From NCBI GenBank assembly GCA_946887105.1, contig CAMPKJ010000008.1, positions 1 through 47,628 on the forward strand: a stretch of DNA of 47,628 bases, in the 5' to 3' direction. Positions 1 through 8,612 of the stretch are shown in pieces. The stretch is from an uncultured Acidobacteriota bacterium. Lineage in GTDB: Bacteria > Acidobacteriota > Thermoanaerobaculia > Gp7-AA8. Every line of letters starts with the position of its first letter. Within the stretch, counting starts at the first letter, position 1. Below the pieces are notes generated by a model. That model was not told the DNA's origin and made no database searches. It saw only the letters and a list, made by a program, of their open reading frames with translations. The position numbers and the translations under genes are program-made.

Positions 1-1
1 C

Positions 2-433
2 GCGCTGGCGTTGCTGTTCGCGTTTCCCTTGCGGCCGCTGATCATCGGCGCGGCGGAGGCGCTGCTTTTGCCGATCCCGGACACCGCCGGAGGTGCGGCG
101 GCGTTGGGTGCGGTTGGCATTTCGCTGGCGTCGGGGCTCGCGGCGTGGGTCGAGTTCCTGCTGCTGCGGTATCGCATGCAACAACGCGTCGGCACAGGCG
201 ACTCCAAGCTCGGTTTCATGCTCCGGCTGTGGATTGCCGCCGTCATCGCCGGCGTCACGTCGCTCGCCATGGATGTTTACTTCGCGCGCGGCTTCGCCGC
301 GAACCTACCGCTACCGCGGATCAGCGAAGCGATCCTCGTGTGTGGCGTGTTCGGCGTCGTCTACTTTGCGATCGCGGCGATGCTCGGGGTCGGCGAGGTG
401 CGCGCGTTCATGGGACGGTTCGTGAAGAGATAG
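2..433 (+). CDS. murJ: MurJ lipid II flippase, C-terminal part (5' truncated by window edge)
   Basis: Only the last 143 residues are inside the window; the reading frame is open from the first bases. The fragment shows about four hydrophobic helices: one at the left edge, one around GAVGISLASGLAAWVEF, one around LWIAAVIAGVTSLA, and one around SEAILVCGVFGVVYFAIAAM. It ends in a short basic tail. This spacing and the small-residue-rich helices match the final transmembrane segments of MurJ/MviN of the MOP superfamily, which flips the peptidoglycan precursor lipid II across the inner membrane. The N-terminal domains needed to confirm the family are outside the window. Another MOP-type flippase (polysaccharide export) is possible but less likely. 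A short gap with its own -10-like element separates it from the next gene. Confidence 0.7.
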   Translation, partial: ALALLFAFPLRPLIIGAAEALLLPIPDTAGGAAALGAVGISLASGLAAWVEFLLLRYRMQQRVGTGDSKLGFMLRLWIAAVIAGVTSLAMDVYFARGFAANLPLPRISEAILVCGVFGVVYFAIAAMLGVGEVRAFMGRFVKR

Positions 434-445
434 GGGTGTTCTGCC

Positions 446-451
446 TATACT
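446..451 (+). promoter_or_regulatory. -10-like TATACT, probable leaderless start for the 458 gene
   Basis: TATACT lies 6 nt before the ATG at 458, and there is no Shine-Dalgarno between. A transcript starting about 7 nt after the hexamer would begin at the start codon. The same arrangement recurs at several other genes in the window. Confidence 0.45.
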
Positions 452-457
452 GCGCGC

Positions 458-822
458 ATGATCTGCCCCACGTGCAACAGCGAGTATCGCGAGGGCTTCA
501 CGCGCTGCAGCGACTGCGATGTCGATCTCGTCGAGGCGATCGCGGGCGAACCGGACGTCGAGCTCGTGCGCGTCTACAGCGGTTCCAATCCGGCCATCGT
601 GCCGCTCATCGAGTCGCTGCTCGATGATGCGGAGATCGCGTTCATGAAGAAGTTCGACGGCGTGCAGGATTTCTTCGCGGCCGGGCGGCTCCTGGGCATG
701 AATCAGATCGTCGGCCCTGTCGAGTTCTGGGTGCGCGCCGACGATGCGGAACAGGCGCGCGCGTTGCTCGCGGACCTCGAGGACGAGAGCGGCCGGGCCG
801 GCTTCTTGCTACCATCCGCGCC

Positions 823-826
<4 letters not shown>
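458..826 (+). CDS. Zinc-ribbon hypothetical protein (DUF2007-like signal-transducing domain)
   Basis: A 122-residue soluble protein. It opens with a zinc ribbon of two CxxC pairs (C3/C6 and C17/C20). A ferredoxin-like alpha/beta region of about 80 residues follows, reading [27 protein letters not shown] and later [18 protein letters not shown]. That pattern (value, two-residue turn, helix over [12 protein letters not shown], then a strand and DAEQARALL) resembles the DUF2007 putative signal-transducing domain. The function is unknown. Its stop overlaps the GTG of the following ABC ATPase by 4 nt, so the two may be co-transcribed, although a second -10-like element lies at its 3' end. Confidence 0.6.
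810..815 (+). promoter_or_regulatory. -10-like TACCAT ahead of the ABC ATPase GTG
   Basis: TACCAT within GCTACCATC ends 7 nt before the GTG at 823, inside the 3' end of the preceding gene. The same GCTACCAT word precedes coaD and, in slightly different form, hprK and kdsD at 6-8 nt. It is a probable leaderless promoter, or coincidence within coding DNA. Confidence 0.35.
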
Positions 827-1886
<1,060 letters not shown>

Positions 1887-1890
<4 letters not shown>

Positions 1891-3092
1891 GCGACAAGCC
1901 CTTCATCCCCGGCGATGACAAGCCCGCGCCCGCGATCACCGGCGGCATGCCGCTACCGGCCGATCAGACCGCGCGGCAGATCGATCGCGATGCGAAGCCG
2001 ATGCACGACCGCGACGAACGATCGGCGCCGCAGCAGACGCCGAAGCTCCCGATGGGCGCGGGCGATCCGCTGCTGGTCGTGCGCGATCTGCGCAAGTATT
2101 TTCCGGTCAAGCGCGGCGTGCTCGCGCGCGTCGTCGCAAACGTGAAAGCGGTCGACGGCATCAGTTTCGGCGTGGCGAAAGGGGAGACCCTCGGCCTGGT
2201 CGGCGAGTCGGGCTCCGGCAAGACCACCGTCGGCCGCTGCATCCTGCGGTTGATCGAGCCGACCTCGGGCGGCGTGACGTTCGAGAACACCGACGTGCTC
2301 TCGCTCGACAGCGGCGACATGCGACGGATGCGGCGGCACATGCAGATCGTGTTTCAGGATCCGTACGCGTCGCTCAATCCGCGCATGACCGTCGGCACGA
2401 TCGTCTCCGAGCCGCTGATCATCCACGGCGGCATGAACGCATCGCAGCGCGCGGACCGCGTCGCGGAGCTCCTCCAGAAAGTGGGACTGAGTCCCGATTA
2501 CCGCAAGCGCTATCCGCACGAGTTCTCCGGCGGACAGCGGCAGCGCATCGGCGTGGCGCGCGCGCTGGCCACCAATCCGAAGTTCCTCGTCCTCGACGAG
2601 CCGGTGTCGGCGCTCGACGTCTCGGTGCAGGCGCAGGTGGTCAATCTGCTGCAGGACCTGCAGGACGAGCTCGGGCTGACGTATCTCTTCATCGCGCACG
2701 ATCTCTCCGTGGTCGAGCACATCTCGACGCGCGTCGCGGTGATGTACCTCGGCAAGGTGATGGAGCTGGCCGATCGCCGTTCGCTCTACGACGATCCGCT
2801 GCATCCGTACACGAAGGCGTTGCTCTCCGCGGTGCCGGTGCCCGATCCGACGGTGGCGAAGACGCGCATCCTGCTCTCCGGCGACATCCCCACGCCGCTC
2901 AATCCGCCGAGCGGCTGCGTGTTCCACACGCGCTGTCCGATCGCGCAGTTCCCGGTCTGCAAGACCGACGTTCCGGCGCTCATGGAGCACAAGCCGGGAC
3001 AGTTCGCCGCGTGTCATTTCGCGGGTGCGCCGCTGCCGGACGCGACGGATCCGGAGGGACTGCATGCGCGTACGCCTCCTGCAGCCAACTGA
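1887..3092 (+). CDS. Oligopeptide/dipeptide ABC transporter ATP-binding protein, OppF/DppF type
   Basis: A 401-residue second ATPase of the peptide transporter. Walker A is GESGSGKT (106-113); the Q-loop reads [11 protein letters not shown], the signature is [15 protein letters not shown], Walker B is [12 protein letters not shown], and the switch region is [11 protein letters not shown]. The C-terminal cysteine motif ([17 protein letters not shown]) is present, as in OppF/DppF. The N-terminus carries about 55 extra residues, low-complexity and rich in D, P and R, before the first strand [12 protein letters not shown]; family members usually start close to that strand. An internal start is possible, but the ATGA overlap with the upstream gene supports the start given. 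The gene is translationally coupled to the OppD-type ATPase. Confidence 0.93.
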
Positions 3093-3492
3093 CGTCCCGC
3101 GCTGGATGGCCATGCGCGCGGAGCTCTGGCCCGGCGAGGAACAGTCCGAGGATCCGGGGCTGACGGTGTTCGTGGCGGAGGAAGGGGAGGCGCTGATCGG
3201 ATTCCTCGAGCTCTCACTGCGCTCGTATGCGGAGGGTTGCGAGAGCTCGCCGGTGCCGTACGTCGAAGGATGGTTCGTGGCGGAGGATTGGCGCCGGCGC
3301 GGTGTCGGCGGCGCGCTGATGCAGGCAGCGGAAGAATGGAGCCGCGAGCACGGGTTCACGGAGATCGGGTCGGATACGAACGAGACCAATCGGCTCAGCC
3401 GCGACGCGCATGCGGCACTGGGATTCGAGGAAGTCGAGACGCTGACCGTCTTCCGGAAATCACTTCGTGCTCGGCCACCTCTTCCAGACTGA
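3064..3492 (+). CDS. GNAT acetyltransferase of the aminoglycoside 6'-N-acetyltransferase (AacA-like) family
   Basis: A 142-residue single GNAT domain. The opening [20 protein letters not shown], the segment [24 protein letters not shown], the acetyl-CoA loop [10 protein letters not shown] and the ending [17 protein letters not shown] follow the layout of AAC(6')-I-type chromosomal acetyltransferases, which transfer acetyl from acetyl-CoA to the 6'-amine of aminoglycosides. The true substrate may instead be another amine. The ATG at 3064 is chosen because the conserved domain begins directly there; an upstream ATG at 3025 would add only a basic tail inside the OppF-type gene. It overlaps that gene by 29 nt and the following nuclease by 26 nt, in different frames, so it is part of the same transcription unit. 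Confidence 0.8.
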   Translation: MRVRLLQPTDVPRWMAMRAELWPGEEQSEDPGLTVFVAEEGEALIGFLELSLRSYAEGCESSPVPYVEGWFVAEDWRRRGVGGALMQAAEEWSREHGFTEIGSDTNETNRLSRDAHAALGFEEVETLTVFRKSLRARPPLPD

Positions 3493-4459
3493 TCCCGACA
3501 TCCGCCTCGCCGATAGCGAGATCTACTTCGATCCGGCCGAGCCGCGGAAGATCGGGATCATCTCGCACGGACACGCGGATCACATCGGACGTCACGAGCA
3601 TTTCATCGCCACCGCGCCGACCGCCGCGTTTCTGCGCACGCGCAACGGCCACGACCTGCGCGGTACCGAGCTGGCGTACCGGCAGCCGCATCGCATCGAC
3701 GATCGCTGGACGGTCGAGCTCTTTCCGGCCGGACACGTGCTCGGCTCCGCGATGATCCGCGTCGCCGGTCCGCCCGGATCGCTCGCATACACGGGCGACT
3801 TTCGACTGGCGCCGTCCTACACGGCCGAAGCGGCGGAAGTGCCCGAGGCGGACGCGGTGATCATGGAGTCGACGTACGGCAGCGGCCCGGAGTGGGTGTT
3901 TCCTTCACGCGAGGAACTGCGCGAACGGCTGGTCGCGCTGGTGCGTCAGATTCTCAGGCGCGATCGCACGCCGGTGCTGCTCGCGTATTCGCTCGGCAAG
4001 GCGCAGGAGACCGCGTTCATGCTTCGCGATCGGAACGTCCCGCTGGTCATGCATCCGGTGGTCGCGCAGATTTCCGGCATCTACGAAGCAAACGGCGTGG
4101 CGCTTGGAACGTATGAGGTATGGGGGAGACAGTCATCGCTCTTCGGCCATCGCTCGACGCTCGACCTTCGCGGCAAGGCGGTCCTGGTGCCGCCGCACAT
4201 GATGCGGGACATCCGCCGCATCCGGCACGCGGAGACGATCGCGCTCACCGGATGGGCGCTGCACGGGACCCGCGACGCGGATCACGGACTCCCGCTCTCC
4301 GATCACGCGGACTTCAGCGAGTTGGTGACGCTGGCCGAGCACTCGCGCGCAGGCATCGTCTACGTCACGCATGGCTCGCGGCGCTTCGCCGAAGAGCTCC
4401 GCCGCCGCGGCATCCGCGCCGAGCATCTGCGCCGGAAACCGCAGATGCGGCTGTTTTGA
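3467..4459 (+). CDS. MBL-fold exonuclease-like protein (Cft2/ligase-associated exonuclease type)
   Basis: A 330-residue metallo-beta-lactamase-fold protein. It has the zinc motif SHGHADH (33-39), the later AGHVLGSAM and GDFRL motifs, ESTYG as in RNA/DNA-processing MBL enzymes, and the C-terminal LPLSDHADFSEL motif. The order fits the family of predicted exonucleases related to mRNA 3'-end processing factors, including the ligase-associated DNA exonuclease group. No DNA ligase or DEXH helicase partner is in the window, so a specific DNA-repair role cannot be claimed. The GTG start at 3467 lies inside the preceding acetyltransferase gene; [16 protein letters not shown] aligns with the usual family N-terminus. 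The gene is followed by a long inverted repeat starting about 8 nt after the stop. Confidence 0.78.
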   Translation: MLGHLFQTDPDIRLADSEIYFDPAEPRKIGIISHGHADHIGRHEHFIATAPTAAFLRTRNGHDLRGTELAYRQPHRIDDRWTVELFPAGHVLGSAMIRVAGPPGSLAYTGDFRLAPSYTAEAAEVPEADAVIMESTYGSGPEWVFPSREELRERLVALVRQILRRDRTPVLLAYSLGKAQETAFMLRDRNVPLVMHPVVAQISGIYEANGVALGTYEVWGRQSSLFGHRSTLDLRGKAVLVPPHMMRDIRRIRHAETIALTGWALHGTRDADHGLPLSDHADFSELVTLAEHSRAGIVYVTHGSRRFAEELRRRGIRAEHLRRKPQMRLF

Positions 4460-4467
4460 AACGCGGT

Positions 4468-4552
4468 CCCTCGGAACGCCTCGGAGTTCCTCGGTTCCTC
4501 GGCGTGCGCCCCTCGGAGGAACCGAGGAACCGAGGAACTCCCGAGGAACTCT
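4468..4552. repeat. Inverted tandem-unit repeat, CCTCGG/CCGAGG family, copy 1
   Basis: The left arm is built from CCTCGGAGTT/CCTCGGTT units and the right arm from CCGAGGAA/CCGAGGAACTC units. The segments 4484-4502 and 4522-4540 are perfectly complementary over 19 bp, with a 19-nt loop. It begins 8 nt after a stop codon and has no T-tract. Further copies are at 26664-26757, 41889-41977 and 47571 onward. Confidence 0.9.
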
Positions 4553-4554
4553 CT

Positions 4555-4573
4555 CCCCGCATAGAATGCGGGG
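4555..4573. repeat. Small perfect hairpin upstream of tolC
   Basis: CCCCGCAT-AGA-ATGCGGGG forms an 8-bp perfect stem with a 3-nt loop immediately after the larger repeat and 57 nt before the TolC start. It spans a TAGAAT hexamer (4562-4567) that could be a -10 element, so it may be an operator or part of a terminator. Function is not known. Confidence 0.6.
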
Positions 4574-4630
4574 CCGCGGCGAAACCATCGCCTCATCCTT
4601 ACGTACAAGAGCCGTGTTTGGAGGACTTGC

Positions 4631-6322
4631 ATGACCGCTGTTCGACGGTTGATCACCATCATCGTGTTGTCGCTCGTGGCGACGACACTCCTCGCGCAGG
4701 ACACCCCGGCCGCCACCACGCGTGCGACCGAGCCGGTGACCGCCGAGACGGACCAGGATGTCAATGACCCGCGAGCGCTGCGGCTCTCGCTCGACGAAGC
4801 CATTCGCACGTCGATGCAGCGGAACCTCGGCGTTCAGCTGCAGGCGTTCGAATATCAGGAAGCCGGACATAGCCTGCGCGGGTCGTATGGCATTTACGAT
4901 GCGCTTGCGGAAGCGCTGCTTCAGGAGTCGAGCGAAGAGCGCGCCGTCAGCTCGACCATCGAGGCGGCGGCCGGCCGCACCGTCACTCTGAACGTGGGCG
5001 TCAACCAGAACCTGCCCACCGGCGGCGGCTACTCGCTGGGCTTCAACAACTCCCGCACCACATCGTCCGGCGGAGTCAGCACGGTCAGCCCGCGTTACTC
5101 GCCGAACCTCAGCTTCTCCTTCAATCAGCCGCTGCTCCGCGACTTCGGCATCGACGTCAACCGCCGCGGCATCAGCATCGCCCGCAACACCCTGGGCATC
5201 AATCACGAGACCTTCCGCACCGTGCTGATGGACACCGCGGTCAACGTCGAGATCGCGTATCTCGATCTCGCGTACGCGCGCCGCGCCGTGGACGTGGTCA
5301 AGGACTCGCTCTTCCTCGCGCGCGATCAGGCCCGCATCACCCAGATCCGCATCGACGTCGGCGCCGCTGCGCCGCTGGAGATCCTCGAGCCGCGCGTCAC
5401 CATCGCCACCAGCGAAGAGCAGCTCATCATCGCCACGGCGAACGTGCGCACCGCGGAAGACCGCCTGCGCCAGTTGCTGAACCTCGATCCCGCGGAATGG
5501 GACCGTCCGATCATCCCGACGGACCCGGTCGATTACGAGCCGGTGCAGATCAACGTCGAAGACGCGGTGCGCCGCGCGCTCGAGCTGCGGCCGGAACTGC
5601 GCCAGGACACGCTGGCGACGGAGACGCGCCGCATCAACTATCTCTACTCGCGCAACCAGACCCTCCCTTCGCTCGACTTCGACCTCCGCTACGGACTGAC
5701 CGGTCTGGCCGGCAACGCCGAAGAGATCGATCCGGAAACGGGGCAGGGGACCAACCGCATCGAGCGCATCCCGTACGGCCGCGGTCTGCGCAACATCGCC
5801 GAGTTCGATTTCCCCGACTGGACCATCGGCTTCAACGTCGGCGTGCCGATCACGAACATCGGAGCGCGTGCCGAGGCCAAGCGGGCCGAGCTCGACTACC
5901 GGCAGTCGCAGTTGAACCAGGCGCAGACGCGGCAGACCATCATGGTCGACGTCCGCGGCGCCGCGCGCAACGTCGACACGGCCGCACGCTCCATCGTGGC
6001 CACGCGCGCCGCGCGTGAAGCGGCCGAGCGCAACGTCGAAGCGGAACGCCGCCGCTACGAAAACGGCATGACCACGAACTTCCAGGTGCTGCGCGTGCAG
6101 CAGGATCTCTCGGACGCGCGCATCCGCGAGCTGCAGGCACTGATCAATTTCAACGAAGCCGTGGCCCGTTACCACCGTGCCGTCGGCGACTCGCTCGAAG
6201 TGCGCGGCATCTCCGTCACCGTCCCTGAACTGCCCGAAGAACCTCGTACCTTCAGCTCGCTCGACCGGTACACTTGGCTGAATTACGGAAGCCGAGTGAA
6301 TCTGGAGGACGAGCAGAAATGA
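4631..6322 (+). CDS. TolC-family outer membrane efflux protein
   Basis: A 563-residue protein with a signal peptide (MTAVRRLITIIVLSLVATTLLAQ) followed by a mature N-terminus rich in T and E. The OEP architecture is visible twice: long amphipathic coiled-coil helices (LRLSLDEAIRTSMQRNLGVQ; DARIRELQALINFNEAVARYHRAVGDSLE) and the beta-barrel strand region with LSFSFNQPLLRDFG. TolC trimers form the outer-membrane tunnel of type I secretion and tripartite efflux systems. The start is supported by GGAGG at 4620-4624, 6 nt before the ATG. It overlaps the next gene by ATGA. A periplasmic adaptor normally accompanies such genes, but none is present here. Confidence 0.9.
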   Translation: MTAVRRLITIIVLSLVATTLLAQDTPAATTRATEPVTAETDQDVNDPRALRLSLDEAIRTSMQRNLGVQLQAFEYQEAGHSLRGSYGIYDALAEALLQESSEERAVSSTIEAAAGRTVTLNVGVNQNLPTGGGYSLGFNNSRTTSSGGVSTVSPRYSPNLSFSFNQPLLRDFGIDVNRRGISIARNTLGINHETFRTVLMDTAVNVEIAYLDLAYARRAVDVVKDSLFLARDQARITQIRIDVGAAAPLEILEPRVTIATSEEQLIIATANVRTAEDRLRQLLNLDPAEWDRPIIPTDPVDYEPVQINVEDAVRRALELRPELRQDTLATETRRINYLYSRNQTLPSLDFDLRYGLTGLAGNAEEIDPETGQGTNRIERIPYGRGLRNIAEFDFPDWTIGFNVGVPITNIGARAEAKRAELDYRQSQLNQAQTRQTIMVDVRGAARNVDTAARSIVATRAAREAAERNVEAERRRYENGMTTNFQVLRVQQDLSDARIRELQALINFNEAVARYHRAVGDSLEVRGISVTVPELPEEPRTFSSLDRYTWLNYGSRVNLEDEQK

Positions 6323-7068
6323 CCACCGACGTAGCGGAAGCTCCGCCCGAGAAAAAGCAAAACGTTTTCGAGCGCATCGCGGGGGTGTTGTTTGCCCCCG
6401 CGGAGACGTTTCAGAACATCGTCCGCCGGCCGGACATCGCCGGTCCGCTGCTGGTCATCGTGATCATCGGCTACATCTCCACGGCCGTGATCGTGCCGCG
6501 GTTCGATTTCGAGTCGATGATGGCGCAGCAGTCCGAGCAGATGAGCAAGCGCGGCCAGAACATGAGCGAGGAACAGCTCGCGCAGGTGGAGCGCATCACC
6601 AAAGCGGGCGCGAAGGTGTTCAGCTGGGTCCTGCCGGTGCTGATGGTGGCCTGGTACGCGATCATGGCCGGCGCGCTGCTCCTGGCGTTCCGGCTGATGG
6701 GCGGCGAGGGGAACTTCAAGCAGGCCTTCTCGGTGACGCTCTATGCGTGGATGCCGATGGTGCTGCTGACCATCCTCAGCGCCATCATCGTGCTCGCGCG
6801 CGGGACGTTCGACCCGGTCACGGCGGCGACGCTCGTGAAATCGAACCCGGCCTTCCTGGTGGACATGAAGGAACAGCCGATTCTCTTCTCGCTTCTCTCT
6901 TCGTTCGACGTCTTCACCATCTGGACCGTTGCGCTGCTGATCGTCGGCTTCGCGGCCATGGCCAGGACCACCAGAGCGAAGGCGGCGGCGATCGTGATCT
7001 CGCTTTGGATCGTGCTGATCGTGGTGAAGCTCGGCTTCGCGGCGATGAACGCATCGAGAATGCAGTAG
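6319..7068 (+). CDS. Yip1-domain multi-pass membrane protein
   Basis: A 249-residue integral membrane protein. A charged cytoplasmic head ([30 protein letters not shown]) is the signature opening of bacterial Yip1-domain proteins, in which a helix with FxxPxxxF leads into the first membrane span. About five hydrophobic spans follow: [69 protein letters not shown] and [20 protein letters not shown]. An ATGA overlap with tolC and GGAGG 11 nt upstream (6304-6308) support the start. Function is unknown. The position between TolC and an ABC ATPase suggests an accessory role in envelope export. It does not resemble an FtsX-type or MacB-type permease. Confidence 0.75.
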   Translation: MTTDVAEAPPEKKQNVFERIAGVLFAPAETFQNIVRRPDIAGPLLVIVIIGYISTAVIVPRFDFESMMAQQSEQMSKRGQNMSEEQLAQVERITKAGAKVFSWVLPVLMVAWYAIMAGALLLAFRLMGGEGNFKQAFSVTLYAWMPMVLLTILSAIIVLARGTFDPVTAATLVKSNPAFLVDMKEQPILFSLLSSFDVFTIWTVALLIVGFAAMARTTRAKAAAIVISLWIVLIVVKLGFAAMNASRMQ

Positions 7069-7081
7069 CCCAGGACAATCA

Positions 7082-7777
7082 ATGAGCGCACTCCCAATGC
7101 AACAGACCGCCCGCCTCATCGAGATGCACGAGCTCACGCGCGTGTACGACCTCGGACCGCAGAAAATCTTCGCGCTGAACGGCGTGAACCTGGTCATCGA
7201 TCCGGGCGAATACGTGGCCATCATGGGTCCGTCGGGCTCCGGCAAATCGACGCTGATGAACATCATCGGCTGCCTCGACACGCCGTCGTCCGGCTCGTAC
7301 CTGCTCGACGGCGTGGCGGTGGAAACGCTGAACGACGACGAGCTGGCGGCGATCCGCAACAAGAAGATCGGCTTCGTCTTCCAGACCTTCAACCTGCTCG
7401 CGCGCACCACCGCGCTGCAGAACGTCGAGCTGCCGCTCGTGTACGCGAAGATCTCGCGCGCCGAGCGCCGGCAACTCGCGGAGGAGGCGCTGATCGCGGT
7501 CGGATTGCAGGACCGCATGAGCCATCAGCCGAACGAACTGTCGGGCGGCCAGAGACAGCGCGTGGCCATCGCGCGCGCGCTGGTCAACAAGCCGTCGCTG
7601 CTGCTCGCCGACGAGCCGACCGGAAACCTCGACTCGCACACCGGCCGCGAGATCCTCGATCTCTTCCACGAGCTGCACGCGAGCGGCAACTCCATCATCA
7701 TGGTCACGCACGAGGACGACGTCGCGCAGGAAGCAAAGCGCGTCATTCACATCAAAGACGGCAAAGTACGGGACTGA
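7082..7777 (+). CDS. ABC transporter ATP-binding protein, LolD/MacB/FtsE family
   Basis: A 231-residue ATPase with the hallmarks of the LolD/MacB group: [18 protein letters not shown] ahead of Walker A GPSGSGKS (49-56), [18 protein letters not shown], the Q-loop region [23 protein letters not shown], signature [15 protein letters not shown], Walker [14 protein letters not shown], and switch VTHEDDVA. Members power mechanotransmission or lipoprotein-release systems with FtsX-like permeases. Neither a permease nor an adaptor follows; the next gene overlaps it by 1 nt and encodes a phosphatase. The ATPase therefore either pairs with a permease elsewhere or works with the Yip1-like neighbour. AGGA about 8 nt before the ATG supports the start. 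Confidence 0.88.
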   Translation: MSALPMQQTARLIEMHELTRVYDLGPQKIFALNGVNLVIDPGEYVAIMGPSGSGKSTLMNIIGCLDTPSSGSYLLDGVAVETLNDDELAAIRNKKIGFVFQTFNLLARTTALQNVELPLVYAKISRAERRQLAEEALIAVGLQDRMSHQPNELSGGQRQRVAIARALVNKPSLLLADEPTGNLDSHTGREILDLFHELHASGNSIIMVTHEDDVAQEAKRVIHIKDGKVRD

Positions 7778-8556
7778 TGCGCAACCTGGCCCTGGCGGTG
7801 ATCGCGTGTTCGCTTCTGGCGTGCGCGACCCGCCAGCCCTGCAATCCCGGACTGGCACTCGTCAACGCCACGCTGTACGCGCAGACGGCGGCGGAGTATC
7901 AGGCAGCGGCGCGGCAGACGTACGCCAATGCGCGCCTGGCCCTCGACGCGGCGCTCGCCGAGCCGTCCCCGCGGCCGCCGGCCATCATTCTCGATCTCGA
8001 CGAGACCGTGCTGGACAACTCGCGTTACGCCGTGCAGTCGATCCGGCGCGGCGAGACGTTCCAGTTCGACGAGCAGTGGACGGCGTGGGTGTCGCAATCC
8101 GCCGCGTCCGCGATGCCGGGAGCGGCGGAGTTTCTCGCGTACGCCGTCAGCCGCGGCGTGACGCCGTTCTACATCACCAACCGCACCGCGGACATGGAAG
8201 CGGCAACGCAACGCAATCTCTCGCGGCTCGGGATTCCGGCCAGCACGGACACGCTCCTGCTGCGCGGCGAGCGTCCGGAGTGGAACACGACCGACAAGAC
8301 GCCGCGCCGCGCGTACGTCGCCTCGAGCCATCGCGTGCTGCTGTTGCTCGGCGACGACCTGAACGACTTCATCGCCGCGAGCGGCAAGTCCGTCGCGGAA
8401 CGCGATGCAGTCATCGAACAGACGGCCGCGAACTGGGGCACGCGCTGGTTCATCGTCCCGAACGCGATCTATGACTCGTGGGAAAGCGCCGTGACCGGCA
8501 GCAGCGGCACGCCCTGCGAGCAATTGCAGAAGAAGCTCGACTTTCTGCAACCGTAG
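7777..8556 (+). CDS. HAD-superfamily acid phosphatase, lipoprotein e(P4)-like
   Basis: A 259-residue predicted lipoprotein. A short signal sequence ends in the lipobox LLAC (Cys16). HAD motif I reads DLDETVLDNS (D73 and D75 being the nucleophile and general acid), which is typical of class B/IIIB acid phosphatases such as Haemophilus e(P4). Motif II follows in FYITNRT, and motif IV in LLLLGDDLNDF. Such enzymes dephosphorylate nucleotides and other phosphomonoesters in the periplasm or outer membrane. The TGATG arrangement couples it to the upstream ABC ATPase. The family is about this length, so the gene looks intact. Confidence 0.88.
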   Translation: MRNLALAVIACSLLACATRQPCNPGLALVNATLYAQTAAEYQAAARQTYANARLALDAALAEPSPRPPAIILDLDETVLDNSRYAVQSIRRGETFQFDEQWTAWVSQSAASAMPGAAEFLAYAVSRGVTPFYITNRTADMEAATQRNLSRLGIPASTDTLLLRGERPEWNTTDKTPRRAYVASSHRVLLLLGDDLNDFIAASGKSVAERDAVIEQTAANWGTRWFIVPNAIYDSWESAVTGSSGTPCEQLQKKLDFLQP

Positions 8557-8597
8557 CGCTGGCCCGTCCGGGCTGGAACAATCCCCCTTTGCATTTG

Positions 8598-8611
8598 CAT
8601 TGAGCTCAATG
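8598..8611. promoter_or_regulatory. Palindromic operator-like site A, upstream of the ClC gene
   Basis: CATTGAGCTCAATG is a perfect 14-nt palindrome ending 1 nt before the ATG at 8613. Its core ATTGAGCTCAAT differs by a single base from the sites at 11749-11758 and 12734-12745, which flank a MarR-family gene. It is read as a repressor site that would block transcription or ribosome access for the ClC gene. Confidence 0.6.
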
Positions 8612-8612
8612 G

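Noticed and set aside
4468..4573. Classical rho-independent terminator after the MBL nuclease
   Set aside because: The stems are strong but no T-run follows on the plus strand; it is recorded as a repeat and hairpin only.
4133..6175. Long open frame on the minus strand across tolC
   Set aside because: It reads as arginine- and histidine-rich sequence without domains, lies wholly antisense to tolC and its upstream neighbour, and is a GC-skew shadow.
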